From Gaiellasilicea sp963784895 (GTDB lineage: Bacteria; Actinomycetota; Thermoleophilia; Gaiellales; Gaiellaceae), in NCBI GenBank assembly GCA_963784895.1, contig CAWATM010000006.1, positions 1 through 64,000 of the forward strand: a DNA stretch of 64,000 bases, in the 5' to 3' direction. A model generated the notes under the pieces. The model saw only the letters and a program-made list of their open reading frames with translations. It ran no database searches and had not been told where the DNA came from. This document shows positions 18,355 to 26,764 of the stretch, one piece after another. How positions within the stretch are numbered: the stretch's first letter is position 1; each line of letters opens with the position of its first letter. The translations under genes and the position numbers were made by a program.

Positions 18355-19083
18355 CTACTCGAGCATCGTCAGGGCGAAGGCGAGGCCGAAGCCGAGGGTC
18401 GTCAGCAGCCCGACGAGCTTGCCGCCGTGCTCGAATGCCTCGGGCATCATCGTGTCGGCGAGCATCGTCAGGATCGCGCCGCCCGCGAACGCGAGCACGA
18501 AGGCGAGTGCGCTCGGGCCTGCCGAGTCGAGCGCCACGTAGCCGAGCAGCGACGACAGCCCGCAGACGACGGTGACTGCCAGCCAAAGGCCGAAGATCTT
18601 GCCGCGGTTCCAGCCGTCGGCCGTCAGGCCGCGCGTGGCGGCGATCGCTTCGGGCAGGTTCGAGAGGAACACGGCGGCGATCACGGCGACGCTAACGCCG
18701 GCCCCGTCCAGCAGCCCGAGCCCGATCACCGCCGACTCCGGGATCCCGTCGAGCACGATTCCGAGCACGATTGCGAGTGCCGAACCGCCCGCCGCTCCGT
18801 GCATCTTCTTGCGGTCTCCGCCGCCCATACGATCGATGAGAGCGTCGCCGACGAAGAACGTGAGGGCGCCGGCGGCGAGTCCGAGCGCGACACCGCCCGA
18901 GCCGGCCGACGTCTCGAAAGCCTCCGCCACGAGCTCGAACGAGACGGCGCTGATCAGAACGCCCGCGCCGAACGCCATGATCAGGCCGAGGAGGCGCTCC
19001 CGGATCGGAACCACGAGAGCAATCGCACCGCCGAGGATCAGCGACGAGCCGGCGAAGAGACCCCAGAAGAGCGCAGCCCACAT
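18355..19083 (-). CDS. ZIP family divalent metal transporter (copy 1)
   Basis: A 242-residue membrane protein with about seven to eight hydrophobic helices. The paired ZIP motifs are DGIPESAVIG and SNLPEAIAAT, which supply the metal-binding residues of helices 4 and 5. ZIP proteins import Zn2+ or other divalent metals. It heads the glpD-glpK operon, an unexpected partner. It is related to a second ZIP gene at 22772-23470, and both carry the same 5' leader element. Confidence 0.88.
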   Translation of the reverse strand: MWAALFWGLFAGSSLILGGAIALVVPIRERLLGLIMAFGAGVLISAVSFELVAEAFETSAGSGGVALGLAAGALTFFVGDALIDRMGGGDRKKMHGAAGGSALAIVLGIVLDGIPESAVIGLGLLDGAGVSVAVIAAVFLSNLPEAIAATRGLTADGWNRGKIFGLWLAVTVVCGLSSLLGYVALDSAGPSALAFVLAFAGGAILTMLADTMMPEAFEHGGKLVGLLTTLGFGLAFALTMLE

Positions 19084-19137
19084 GGGACGAGATCCTGGCC
19101 GCCGCGGCTCGCGGCCGAATCACCCGATCCGAACGAT
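19084..19137 (-). promoter_or_regulatory. Conserved 5' leader of ZIP copy 1 (19-mer, hairpin, Shine-Dalgarno)
   Basis: Read on the minus strand towards the ZIP start: a 19-bp box at 19119-19137 (plus strand ATCACCCGATCCGAACGAT), then a hairpin with GCCGCG/CGCGGC arms (19101-19115), then AGGATCTCG just before ATG. The same order and nearly the same spacing recur at ZIP copy 2, with 16 of 19 box positions identical. It could be a metal-responsive operator, a promoter core or an RNA leader. The box also sits upstream of the divergent SHOCT cassette. Confidence 0.5.
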
Positions 19138-19214
19138 GACCCGGCTGGGCCCGTGCGAGAGATTGGCGGAGTCCGGGCGCTCCGCCCGCGCTCGAATCCA
19201 AGAGGAGGAGATGA

Positions 19215-19610
19215 ATGCTGCTCGCAGCGGACTACCCGTTTCTCGACGTGATGTGGACGATCCTCGTCATCTTCCTGTGGATCGCGTGGTTCATGCTGCT
19301 GTTCCATGTGATCGCGGACGTCTTCCGCCGCCGCGATGCGAGCGGTGCGAAGAAGACGATCTGGCTGATCTTCATGATCCTCGTCCCGTTCCTGGGCGTC
19401 TTCGTCTACCTGATCGCGAACGGCGACGACATGGCCCGGCGGAACATCGAGTCCGCAGAGGCTGCCAGGGCGGACATGGACGACTACGTCCGCACCGTCG
19501 CGGGCAGCGGCGGCGCGGCCGCCGAGATCGAGAAGGCCAAGGGGCTGCTCGACAGCGGCGCGATCAGCCAGGCGGAATTCGACGCGATCAAGGCCAAGGC
19601 CCTCGCGTAA
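19215..19610 (+). CDS. PLDc_N membrane domain + SHOCT domain protein
   Basis: A 131-residue protein. Two membrane helices (about 12-33 and 43-66) form the phospholipase D nuclease N-terminal-like module, including the KKTIWLIFMILVPFLGVFVYL stretch, with no catalytic HKD motif. The C-terminal 30 residues are a SHOCT motif (EIEKAKGLLDSGAISQAEFDAIKAK), a short helical oligomerisation module. A strong AGAGGAGGAG ribosome binding site precedes the ATG. It is first in a cassette with DUF6325, a second SHOCT protein and an arylsulfatase. Its role is unknown; membrane scaffolding is an inference. Confidence 0.82.
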   Translation: MLLAADYPFLDVMWTILVIFLWIAWFMLLFHVIADVFRRRDASGAKKTIWLIFMILVPFLGVFVYLIANGDDMARRNIESAEAARADMDDYVRTVAGSGGAAAEIEKAKGLLDSGAISQAEFDAIKAKALA

Positions 19611-19631
19611 CCGAGGAGAGGAGGAGCACCC

Positions 19632-20063
19632 ATGAAGGAGATCGGCCCAGTCGACTACATGATCGTCGCGTTTCCCGGCAACGAGTTCCGGGGCGAGATC
19701 GCACCGGCGCTCGCCGAGCTCACGGAGAACGGCACGATTCGGATCATCGATCTGGCCTTCGTCGGCAAGAACGCGGCGGGCGAGATCGTCGCCTTCGAGC
19801 TGACCGAGCTCGATCCCGAGGTCGCTGCAGGCCTCGAGAAGCTCGGCATCGAGGTAGAGGGCCTCTTCAACGAGGACGACCTGATGGCCGCGGGCGAGGA
19901 GCTCGAGCCGAACTCCTCCGCCGCGCTGCTCGTGTGGGAGAACGTGTGGGCGCGCGACGTCGCGCAGAAGATGCGCGACGCAGGCGGCATCCTGCTCGAC
20001 TTCGACCGGCTGCCGCACGAGGTCGTCCAGGCGGCGCGCGACGCCGTGCTCTCGAACACCTAA
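19632..20063 (+). CDS. DUF6325 family protein
   Basis: A soluble protein of 143 residues beginning IGPVDYMIVAFPGNEFRGEIAPALAEL and containing IRIIDLAFVGKNAAG and ALLVWENVWARD, a pattern typical of the actinobacterial DUF6325 family. The fold is probably ferredoxin-like alpha/beta. GAGGAGAGGAGGAG precedes the ATG. It is always close to SHOCT-domain genes in related genomes to my knowledge, and it sits between two of them here. The biochemical role is unknown. Confidence 0.75.
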   Translation: MKEIGPVDYMIVAFPGNEFRGEIAPALAELTENGTIRIIDLAFVGKNAAGEIVAFELTELDPEVAAGLEKLGIEVEGLFNEDDLMAAGEELEPNSSAALLVWENVWARDVAQKMRDAGGILLDFDRLPHEVVQAARDAVLSNT

Positions 20064-20080
20064 ACGAAAGGAGACCGACG

Positions 20081-20368
20081 ATGCCAGGGATGCGCAGAGG
20101 GCCGGGACTTGTGGGCATGGCGGCGAGAACAGCCGTCGTCGCCGGGACGGCGACCGCCGTCTCGGGACGGGTCGCACGACGCCAGCAGGCGAAGTACGCC
20201 GACCAGGATGCGCAGTACGTCCAGCAGGTGGCCGCGCCGGTGGTGGCAGATGCCGCGGCCGAGCCCGACTACATGGACGAGCTCACCCAGTTGGCGCAGC
20301 TGCGTGACCAGGGGATCCTGACCCCGGAGGAGTTCGAGGCGAAGAAGAAGCAGGTCCTCGGTCTCTAA
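20081..20368 (+). CDS. SHOCT domain protein
   Basis: A 95-residue protein. A hydrophobic N-terminal stretch (GLVGMAARTAVVAGTATAVSG) is followed by basic and Gln-rich sequence, and a C-terminal SHOCT motif (LTQLAQLRDQGILTPEEFEAKKKQVLGL, given here in parts: LAQLRDQGILTPEEFEAKK). GAAAGGAG lies 8 nt before the ATG. It probably pairs with the SHOCT tail of the first gene in the cassette. Function unknown. Confidence 0.82.
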   Translation: MPGMRRGPGLVGMAARTAVVAGTATAVSGRVARRQQAKYADQDAQYVQQVAAPVVADAAAEPDYMDELTQLAQLRDQGILTPEEFEAKKKQVLGL

Positions 20369-20410
20369 GACCGAGGACCCACGACAACGCGGGTACCGAG
20401 GAGAAGAGAG

Positions 20411-22771
20411 ATGCCCGAGAGGCCGCAGCGGCGCGACGTGCTACCCGTGCCGGACGCCACCCCTGTCGGGCTGACGACGTACGACGCGAAGGATCCGGCG
20501 ACCTCGTTCCCGCCGATCGAGCCGATGCGGCCGCCCGAGGGTGCGCCCAACGTGCTCCTGATCCTGCTCGACGACGTGGGGTTCGCCGCGTCGAGCGCCT
20601 TCGGCGGGCCGATCGCGACGCCGATCGCCGAGCGGCTCGCCGCCAACGGCCTCAAGTACAACCGCTTCCACACGACCGCGCTCTGCTCGCCGACCCGCCA
20701 GGCGCTGCTCACGGGGCGGAACCACCACTCGGTCGGCATGGGCGGCATCACCGAGATCGCGACCTCTGCGCCCGGCTACAACTCGATCAGGCCGAACACC
20801 TGCGCACCGCTCGCGGAGACGCTGAAGCTGAACGGCTACTCGACCGCGCAGTTCGGCAAGTGCCACGAGGTGCCGGTCTGGGAGACGAGCCCGATGGGGC
20901 CGTTCGGCGCCTGGCCGACCGGCTCGGGCTTCGAGCACTTCTACGGCTTCATCGGCGGCGAGACGAACCAGTACGCCCCGGCGATCTACCAGGACACCGT
21001 GCCCGTCGAGCCTGACCGGACGGCCGAGGAGGGCTACCACTTCACCGAGGACATGACCGACCGGGCGATCGACTGGATCTCCCAGCAGAAGGCGCTGATG
21101 CCCGACAAGCCGTTTTTCGTCTACTACGCCCCGGGCGCCACACACGCCCCTCACCACGTGCGGCCGGAGTGGTCGGACAAGTACAAGGGGCGCTTCGACG
21201 ACGGCTGGGACGCCCTGCGCGAGCGGACGCTCGCGAAGCAGAAGGAGATCGGAGTCGTGCCACCGGAGGCGGAGCTGACCGAGCGGCCGGACGAGATCCC
21301 CGCCTGGGACGACATGCCCGACGATCTCAAGCCGGTGCTCGCGCGCCAGATGGAGGTCTACGCGGGCTTCCTCGAGCACACCGACCACCACATCGGCCGG
21401 CTGCTCGACGCGCTCGCCGAGCTCACGATCCTCGAGAACACGCTCGTCTACTACATCATCGGCGACAACGGCGCGTCCGCCGAGGGCACGCCGACGGGCT
21501 GCTTCAACGAGCTCGTGGTCCTCAACGGCGCCGCGGGGCTCGAGACGACGGAGTTCATGCTCTCGAAGATCGCGGACTTCGGTACCCCCGAGGCGTACAA
21601 CCACTACGCGGTCGGCTGGGCGCACGCGATGGACACGCCGTACCAGTGGACGAAGCAGGTTGCATCGCACTGGGGCGGGACGCGGAACGGCACGATCGTC
21701 CACTGGCCGAACGGGATCAAGGCGAAGGGCGAGATCCGCTCGCAGTTCCACCACGTGATCGACGTCGCGCCGACGGTGCTCGAGGCGGCCGGATTGCCGG
21801 CGCCGCTCAGCGTCAACGGCGTGCAGCAGCGGCCGCTCGAGGGCGTCTCGATGGCGTACACGTTCGACGACGCCGGGACCGCCGACCGCCATACGACGCA
21901 GTACTTCGAGATGTTCTGCAACCGCGGCATCTACCACGAGGGCTGGACCGCGGTGACGCGGCACAGCATCCCGTGGGTCGGAACCGAGATGCCGGCACTC
22001 GAGGACGACGTCTGGGAGCTCTACGCCCCCGACGACTGGTCGCAGGCCTACGACCTGGCCGCCGACAACCCGGACAAGCTCCGCGACCTCCAGCGCCAGT
22101 TCATCATCGAAGCCGGGAAGTACAACGTCCTGCCGCTCGACGACCGGCGCTTCGAGCGCTTCAACGCCGACATGGCGGGGCGGCCGCAGCTCGTCCGCGG
22201 CAACTCGCAGCTGCTGTTCGGCTCGATGGGACGGTTGACGGAGAACTCCGTGATCGTCAACAAGAACAAGTCCTTCTCGATCACGGCCGAGCTGGAGGTG
22301 CCGGAAGGCGGAGCCGAGGGAGTGATCATCGCCCAGGGCGGCGCCTTCGGCGGCTTCGCGCTCTACGTCAAGGACGGCAGGCCGGCGTACTGCTACAACC
22401 TCTTCGGGCTGCAGCGGTTCAAGGTGTACGGCGACGGGGCGATCCCCGCCGGCGAGCACCAGGTGCGGATGGAGTTCACCTACGACGGCGGCGGCCTCGG
22501 AAAAGGCGGCGACATCGCGCTGTTCCTGGACGGCGAGCAGGTCGGCAACGGCCGAGTCGACGGCACGGTGCCGATGCTCTTCTCCGCCGACGAGACGACC
22601 GACGTCGGCTCGGACACAGCGACACCGGTCAGCGACGACTACAGCCCGAAGGACAGCGAATTCACCGGCAAGGTGCGATGGGTGCAGCTCGACACCGACG
22701 CCGCCGCCGAGGACACCGACCACCTGATCACGCCCGAGGAGCGGCTCCGGATCGCGATGGCTCGTCAGTAG
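20411..22771 (+). CDS. Arylsulfatase (type I sulfatase)
   Basis: A 786-residue sulfatase that hydrolyses sulfate esters. The metal ligands Asp54-Asp55 lie in LLILLDDVG, and the formylglycine motif CSPTRQALLTGR has Cys92, which must be converted by a formylglycine-generating enzyme not encoded here. Further ligand blocks are GKCHEVP, GDNGAS and NHY...WAHAMDTP. The C-terminal third includes a lectin-like or LamG-like region (VIVNKNKSFSITAELEVPEG ...). No signal peptide is seen, so a cytoplasmic location is implied unless exported by another route. A GAGGAGAAG ribosome binding site is present. It is the last gene of the SHOCT cassette and converges on ZIP copy 2 with no gap. Confidence 0.9.
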   Translation: MPERPQRRDVLPVPDATPVGLTTYDAKDPATSFPPIEPMRPPEGAPNVLLILLDDVGFAASSAFGGPIATPIAERLAANGLKYNRFHTTALCSPTRQALLTGRNHHSVGMGGITEIATSAPGYNSIRPNTCAPLAETLKLNGYSTAQFGKCHEVPVWETSPMGPFGAWPTGSGFEHFYGFIGGETNQYAPAIYQDTVPVEPDRTAEEGYHFTEDMTDRAIDWISQQKALMPDKPFFVYYAPGATHAPHHVRPEWSDKYKGRFDDGWDALRERTLAKQKEIGVVPPEAELTERPDEIPAWDDMPDDLKPVLARQMEVYAGFLEHTDHHIGRLLDALAELTILENTLVYYIIGDNGASAEGTPTGCFNELVVLNGAAGLETTEFMLSKIADFGTPEAYNHYAVGWAHAMDTPYQWTKQVASHWGGTRNGTIVHWPNGIKAKGEIRSQFHHVIDVAPTVLEAAGLPAPLSVNGVQQRPLEGVSMAYTFDDAGTADRHTTQYFEMFCNRGIYHEGWTAVTRHSIPWVGTEMPALEDDVWELYAPDDWSQAYDLAADNPDKLRDLQRQFIIEAGKYNVLPLDDRRFERFNADMAGRPQLVRGNSQLLFGSMGRLTENSVIVNKNKSFSITAELEVPEGGAEGVIIAQGGAFGGFALYVKDGRPAYCYNLFGLQRFKVYGDGAIPAGEHQVRMEFTYDGGGLGKGGDIALFLDGEQVGNGRVDGTVPMLFSADETTDVGSDTATPVSDDYSPKDSEFTGKVRWVQLDTDAAAEDTDHLITPEERLRIAMARQ

Positions 22772-23470
22772 TCAACTGCTGCCGAGTAGGGAAACGCAGA
22801 ACCCGACGGCCGTCGCGGCGCCGGCGAGCCACCCACCGCGCTCGAAGGCGAACGGCATCAGTGAGTTCGTCAGCATCGCGAGCAGTCCGCCAGCCGCGAG
22901 AGCCGCAGCGCGGCCACCCTGAACCTCGGACGTCAGGTCGGTCGCGAGGAAGCCGAGCGCCGCCGCGATGCCGCAGGCAAGGACGACCCAGAACCAGAGC
23001 ATCCCGACGCGGCGCGCGCTCCAGCCGGCTTTGGCGAGGTCGGCCGACGGCGCGATGCTCTGCGGGATGTTCGAGATGAACACGGCGAACATGAAGCTGA
23101 GGCTGATCGGCAGGCCCGTACCGACCTGGATCCCGAAGATCACCGACTCGGGCACGCCGTCGACGACCGAGCCGACGACGATCCCCATCGCCCCACCCAC
23201 GCCCGCCTCGCCGAAGCGTGACTCGACGGCACGGTCGGCGAGCAGGAAGACGGCGACTCCGAGCATCATCCAGATCGCGAACTCCCAACGGTCGAGGACG
23301 TCCTCGGCCTCGACGACGAGGTCGAAAGAGATCGCCGCGATCAGCGCGCCCGCCCCGAAGCCGGCGAGGGCTCCGACGACGCGCGCCGGCACGTCGACCC
23401 AGCACGCGAAAAGGCCGGCGAGGAGCAGCGACGAGGCGCCGAGCAATCCCAGGCCGAGCGCCTCGAGCAT
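22772..23470 (-). CDS. ZIP-like metal transporter family protein (copy 2)
   Basis: A 232-residue membrane protein with seven or eight helices, related to copy 1. It has DGVPESVIFG and SNIPQSIAPS in place of the classic ZIP motifs: the Pro-Glu of helix 4 is kept, but helix 5 has Pro-Gln, so one metal ligand differs and transport specificity or activity may be altered. Its leader resembles that of copy 1. It starts 54 nt after the nagZ stop on the same strand and ends against the arylsulfatase stop. Confidence 0.8.
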   Translation of the reverse strand: MLEALGLGLLGASSLLLAGLFACWVDVPARVVGALAGFGAGALIAAISFDLVVEAEDVLDRWEFAIWMMLGVAVFLLADRAVESRFGEAGVGGAMGIVVGSVVDGVPESVIFGIQVGTGLPISLSFMFAVFISNIPQSIAPSADLAKAGWSARRVGMLWFWVVLACGIAAALGFLATDLTSEVQGGRAAALAAGGLLAMLTNSLMPFAFERGGWLAGAATAVGFCVSLLGSS

Positions 23471-23522
23471 GCCGAGATCCTCTGCTCCGGCGCGCGCCGG
23501 GACATCACCCGGTGCGGACGAT
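23471..23522 (-). promoter_or_regulatory. Conserved 5' leader of ZIP copy 2
   Basis: Same architecture as at 19084-19137: box ATCACCCGGTGCGGACGAT (plus strand, 23504-23522), then a 14-bp palindrome CCGGCGCGCGCCGG (23487-23500), then AGGATCTCG before the ATG. The box-to-start distance is 33 nt, against 35 nt at copy 1. Confidence 0.5.
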
Positions 23523-23524
23523 TC

Positions 23525-24931
23525 CTACTCGAAGACGCGAGCGCGAACGTCGCCGCGACTGAGCTGGCCGACGGCGGCCTCGAGGTTGGCGCGACCGGCC
23601 CCGTGCGTCTCGACGGCGGCGGCGTCCGTGCCCGGGATCCCCGTCTCGACGACGATCGCCTCGGGCCAGCGCCGGATCAGCTCCCGCTGCCACGGGTGGC
23701 GGGCGGCGTCGCGGACGACGAGGACAAGCGGCCGATCGTCCGGCACGATCACGGCGCCGGTGCTCTCGGTCACCCGGATCCCGTCCGCCCCAGGCCAGAG
23801 CGCGGCCAGGCCGTGCTCGAACTCGCCGGCCGCCACGTTCGCCGTCGGCACGAGCTCGACGACGAACGGCGGCTCGTCGAGCGCGGGCGCACCGCGAGCG
23901 TGAAGGGCGCGTCCGGCGGCATCGGCGCCGACCTCACGCCCGGGTGCACCCACGTCCGTGGGCGCGGAGGCCCAGGCGGCGGTCGCCGTGACGCGGCCGG
24001 CCGCCTCCTCGAGGCGCTCGTGCGGGAGCCGGCCGACGTCGACTGCTGCGACGATCGCACCGAGGATCGCTTCGACGGCATCCTCGTGGAGGTCGTGGCC
24101 GACGCAGAGTGCGTCGGCGCCCGCGGCCAGCGCCCGCACGGCTCCCTCCTCACTACCGACCCCGGCGCCGATCGCGCGCATCTCGAGTGCGTCCGTGATC
24201 ACGAGACCGTCGAAGCCGAGCTGATCGCGAAGCAGCCGGGTCAAGATTTGGAAGCTGAGCGTGGCAGGGACGTCGTCGAGCGCCCGCACGACGACGTGCG
24301 CGCTCATCACCGCCTTCACGCCGGCAGCGATCGCGGCCCGGAACGGAAGAAGCGCAGCCTCCAGGTCGCCGCCGACGACGGGCAGCCCCACGTGCGAGTC
24401 GACGGCCGTGTCACCGTGCCCAGGAAAGTGCTTCACGCACGCCGCCACACCCTGGCGCTGCGTTCCCTTGACGAACGCCGCCACGTGCCGCGCCACGAGC
24501 TCGGGGTCGGCGCCGAAGCTGCGCACGCCGATCACGGGGTTGTCCGGATTCGTGTTCACGTCGGCGACCGGGGCGAGATTGACGTTGACGCCGCAGCGGG
24601 CGAGCTGTCCGGCGATCGCGGCGGCGACCTCGGCCGTCAGGGCGTCGTCGTCGACGACGCCGAGCGCGAGGTTGCCCGGGAAGGAGCTGCCGGTGGACGC
24701 CTCGAGCCGCGTCACGTCGCCCCCCTCTTCGTCGATCGCAAGCAGGACGTCGCCTGCCTGCCGCAACTCTGCCGTCAGCGCCGCCAGCTGATCCTCGTCG
24801 CGCACGTTGTCGGCGAAGAGCGTGATCCCGCCGAGCCCGCGCTCGAGCAGTCGGAGCACCCAGTCCGGCGCTTCCTCGCCGGGGAAGCTCGGCAGCAGGC
24901 AGGCCGCCGCCAGGCGCTCGACGTCGCTCAC
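23525..24931 (-). CDS. nagZ: Glycoside hydrolase family 3, NagZ-like beta-N-acetylglucosaminidase
   Basis: A 468-residue GH3 enzyme expected to release GlcNAc from chitooligosaccharides or muropeptides. The NagZ signature is CVKHFPGHGDTAVDSH, whose Asp-His loop is the family's acid/base. The nucleophile is in LVITDALEMRAIG, and LLAIDEEGGDVTRL is at the N-terminus. A C-terminal domain of about 130 residues extends beyond the catalytic barrel. No signal peptide is seen, so it should act in the cytoplasm on imported disaccharides. GTG 24931 overlaps the permease stop (GTGA), making it the last gene of the sugar importer operon. Confidence 0.87.
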   Translation of the reverse strand: MSDVERLAAACLLPSFPGEEAPDWVLRLLERGLGGITLFADNVRDEDQLAALTAELRQAGDVLLAIDEEGGDVTRLEASTGSSFPGNLALGVVDDDALTAEVAAAIAGQLARCGVNVNLAPVADVNTNPDNPVIGVRSFGADPELVARHVAAFVKGTQRQGVAACVKHFPGHGDTAVDSHVGLPVVGGDLEAALLPFRAAIAAGVKAVMSAHVVVRALDDVPATLSFQILTRLLRDQLGFDGLVITDALEMRAIGAGVGSEEGAVRALAAGADALCVGHDLHEDAVEAILGAIVAAVDVGRLPHERLEEAAGRVTATAAWASAPTDVGAPGREVGADAAGRALHARGAPALDEPPFVVELVPTANVAAGEFEHGLAALWPGADGIRVTESTGAVIVPDDRPLVLVVRDAARHPWQRELIRRWPEAIVVETGIPGTDAAAVETHGAGRANLEAAVGQLSRGDVRARVFE

Positions 24932-25797
24932 GCCTTGACGCCGCCGGCGGTGAGCCCGAACGCGATCCGCCGCTGCACGATCACGAAGAAAGCGACGACG
25001 GGCAGCGCCGTCAGCGTTGCGGCGGCCATCAGCGAGCCCCAGTCGGTCCCGCGCGACGTCGTGAAGTTCGCAAGCCAGATCGTCAGCGTCTGCTTCTCCT
25101 GCGAGGAGAGAAGCACGTAGGCGATGATGAACTCGTTCCAGGCCTGGATGAAGGCGAAGATCGACGTCGCCACGAGGCCGGGCGCGACCAGCGGCAGCAT
25201 GATTCGGACGAAGGCGCCGAAGCGCGTCGAGCCGTCGACCATCGCCGCCTCCTCGAGCTCCTTGGGGATCCCGGCGACGAAGCCGCGCAGCGTCCAGACG
25301 CAGAACGGGAGCACGAGCGCGACGTAGGTGACGATCACGCCGGTCAGCGTGTCGACCTGGCCGACGCGGCTGAGCGCGATGAAGAGCGGGATGATCAGCG
25401 CGACGAGAGGCACCATCTGCACGGCAAAGATCACGACGACGAATGCCTGCCGCCCGCGGAAGCGGAACTTCGCCAGCGCGAGCGCCGCGAGGAACGCGAG
25501 CACGAGCGAGACGACGACCACAGCGCCGACGACGATCAGGCTGTTCTTGACGTTGTCCCAGAAGTGCGGTCGCCCGATCGCGTCGCGGAAGTTCGCGAGC
25601 GTCGGCCGCTCGGGAACCCATTGCGGGTCGTAGCTGAGCACGTCGGCGCCTGGTTTGAACGCGGTCGAGACCATCCAGTACACGGGGAACGCCATCACGA
25701 GGAAGACGAGCAGGCCGGTCAGGTTCAGCGCGACGCGGCGCATCGCCTTCCGGCGGCTCCGCCGCCGCGTCGGAGCGCGTTCCGCGACGGCGCTCAC
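24928..25797 (-). CDS. Carbohydrate ABC transporter permease, MalG/DasC type
   Basis: A 289-residue inner-membrane subunit with six or so helices. The ATPase-contact EAA loop reads EEAAMVDGSTRFGAFVRIMLPLVAPG, and AWNEFIIAYVLL is typical of MalG-type permeases. It pairs with the MalF-type permease upstream (4-nt overlap at 25794-25797). No ATPase gene is in the operon; in actinobacterial Das/Ngc systems a shared MsiK ATPase encoded elsewhere serves this role, which probably applies here. Confidence 0.9.
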   Translation of the reverse strand: MSAVAERAPTRRRSRRKAMRRVALNLTGLLVFLVMAFPVYWMVSTAFKPGADVLSYDPQWVPERPTLANFRDAIGRPHFWDNVKNSLIVVGAVVVVSLVLAFLAALALAKFRFRGRQAFVVVIFAVQMVPLVALIIPLFIALSRVGQVDTLTGVIVTYVALVLPFCVWTLRGFVAGIPKELEEAAMVDGSTRFGAFVRIMLPLVAPGLVATSIFAFIQAWNEFIIAYVLLSSQEKQTLTIWLANFTTSRGTDWGSLMAAATLTALPVVAFFVIVQRRIAFGLTAGGVKA

Positions 25798-26750
25798 TCG
25801 ATCTCTCCGATCCGCACCATCTGGCGGATGTAGACGAACGTGACGGCGAGCAGCACGACCACAGTCACGAGCGCGATCGCCGAGCCGAGGCCGTACTGGC
25901 TGACCCCGAACGAGGTGACGAACGAGTAGATGCCCATCACGAAGTAGTCGGACTCGGGCCGGCCGCCGCGGATGATCCAGATCTGGCTGAAGACCTGGAA
26001 GTTCCAGATCACCGACAGGCTTGTGAGGATGACGAAGATCGGCTTCAGGATCGGCAGCGTGATGTCACGGAAGATCTTGAACGCGTTCGAGCCGTCGATC
26101 GACGCAGCCTCGACGAGCTCGCGGGGTACCTGCGTGAGCCCCGCATAGATCGTGATCGCGACGAAGGGGATCGCCCCCCAGACGACGATCGCCGTGATCA
26201 CCGCGAACCCCTCCCACGGGTTGACGAACCAGTCGTGATGGTCGAAGTAGTCGAGCCCGAGATGCGCCAGCGTCCAGTTGGCGACCCCGAACTCGTAGTC
26301 GACCATCCAGGTCCAGATGTTGACGGCGACGACGGGCGGCATCGCCCAGGCAAGCACGAGACCGGTCGTGATCAGCAGGCGCATGAACCCGCCGAGCTGC
26401 GCGAGCAGGAGCCCCACCAACGTCCCGAGCAGCATGGTCAGACCGACCGTGACGGCGGTGAAGGCGATCGTGCGGCCGAGCACGGTCCAGAACTCATGGT
26501 CGTGGAAGATCTGCGAGTAATTGTCGAAGCCGACCCATTGACCCTTGTGCGCCAGCAGCTCGAAGAGGCCGTACTGCTGGAACGACAGCGCCACGAGCTT
26601 GTAGAGCGGGTAGCCGAGCACTGCCACGATGACCGCGAGCGCCGGCAGGAGCAGCGCGTACGGCGCGATCGCCACGCTTGCGCGGCGCCGAGCCCGCCGA
26701 CGAGCCGGCCTTGCGGCCGGCTCGATCGGGAGGGCTGACTCTGCGCTCAC
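25794..26750 (-). CDS. Carbohydrate ABC transporter permease, MalF/DasB type
   Basis: A 318-residue permease with a basic N-terminus, six helices and the EAA loop ELVEAASIDGSNAFKIFRDITLP. It is encoded just downstream of the substrate-binding protein (15-nt gap) and overlaps the MalG-type gene. With NagZ it most likely imports GlcNAc-containing oligosaccharides; the sugar is inferred from the neighbours. Confidence 0.9.
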   Translation of the reverse strand: MSAESALPIEPAARPARRRARRRASVAIAPYALLLPALAVIVAVLGYPLYKLVALSFQQYGLFELLAHKGQWVGFDNYSQIFHDHEFWTVLGRTIAFTAVTVGLTMLLGTLVGLLLAQLGGFMRLLITTGLVLAWAMPPVVAVNIWTWMVDYEFGVANWTLAHLGLDYFDHHDWFVNPWEGFAVITAIVVWGAIPFVAITIYAGLTQVPRELVEAASIDGSNAFKIFRDITLPILKPIFVILTSLSVIWNFQVFSQIWIIRGGRPESDYFVMGIYSFVTSFGVSQYGLGSAIALVTVVVLLAVTFVYIRQMVRIGEIE

Positions 26751-26764
26751 TTCGGAGCGTGAGT

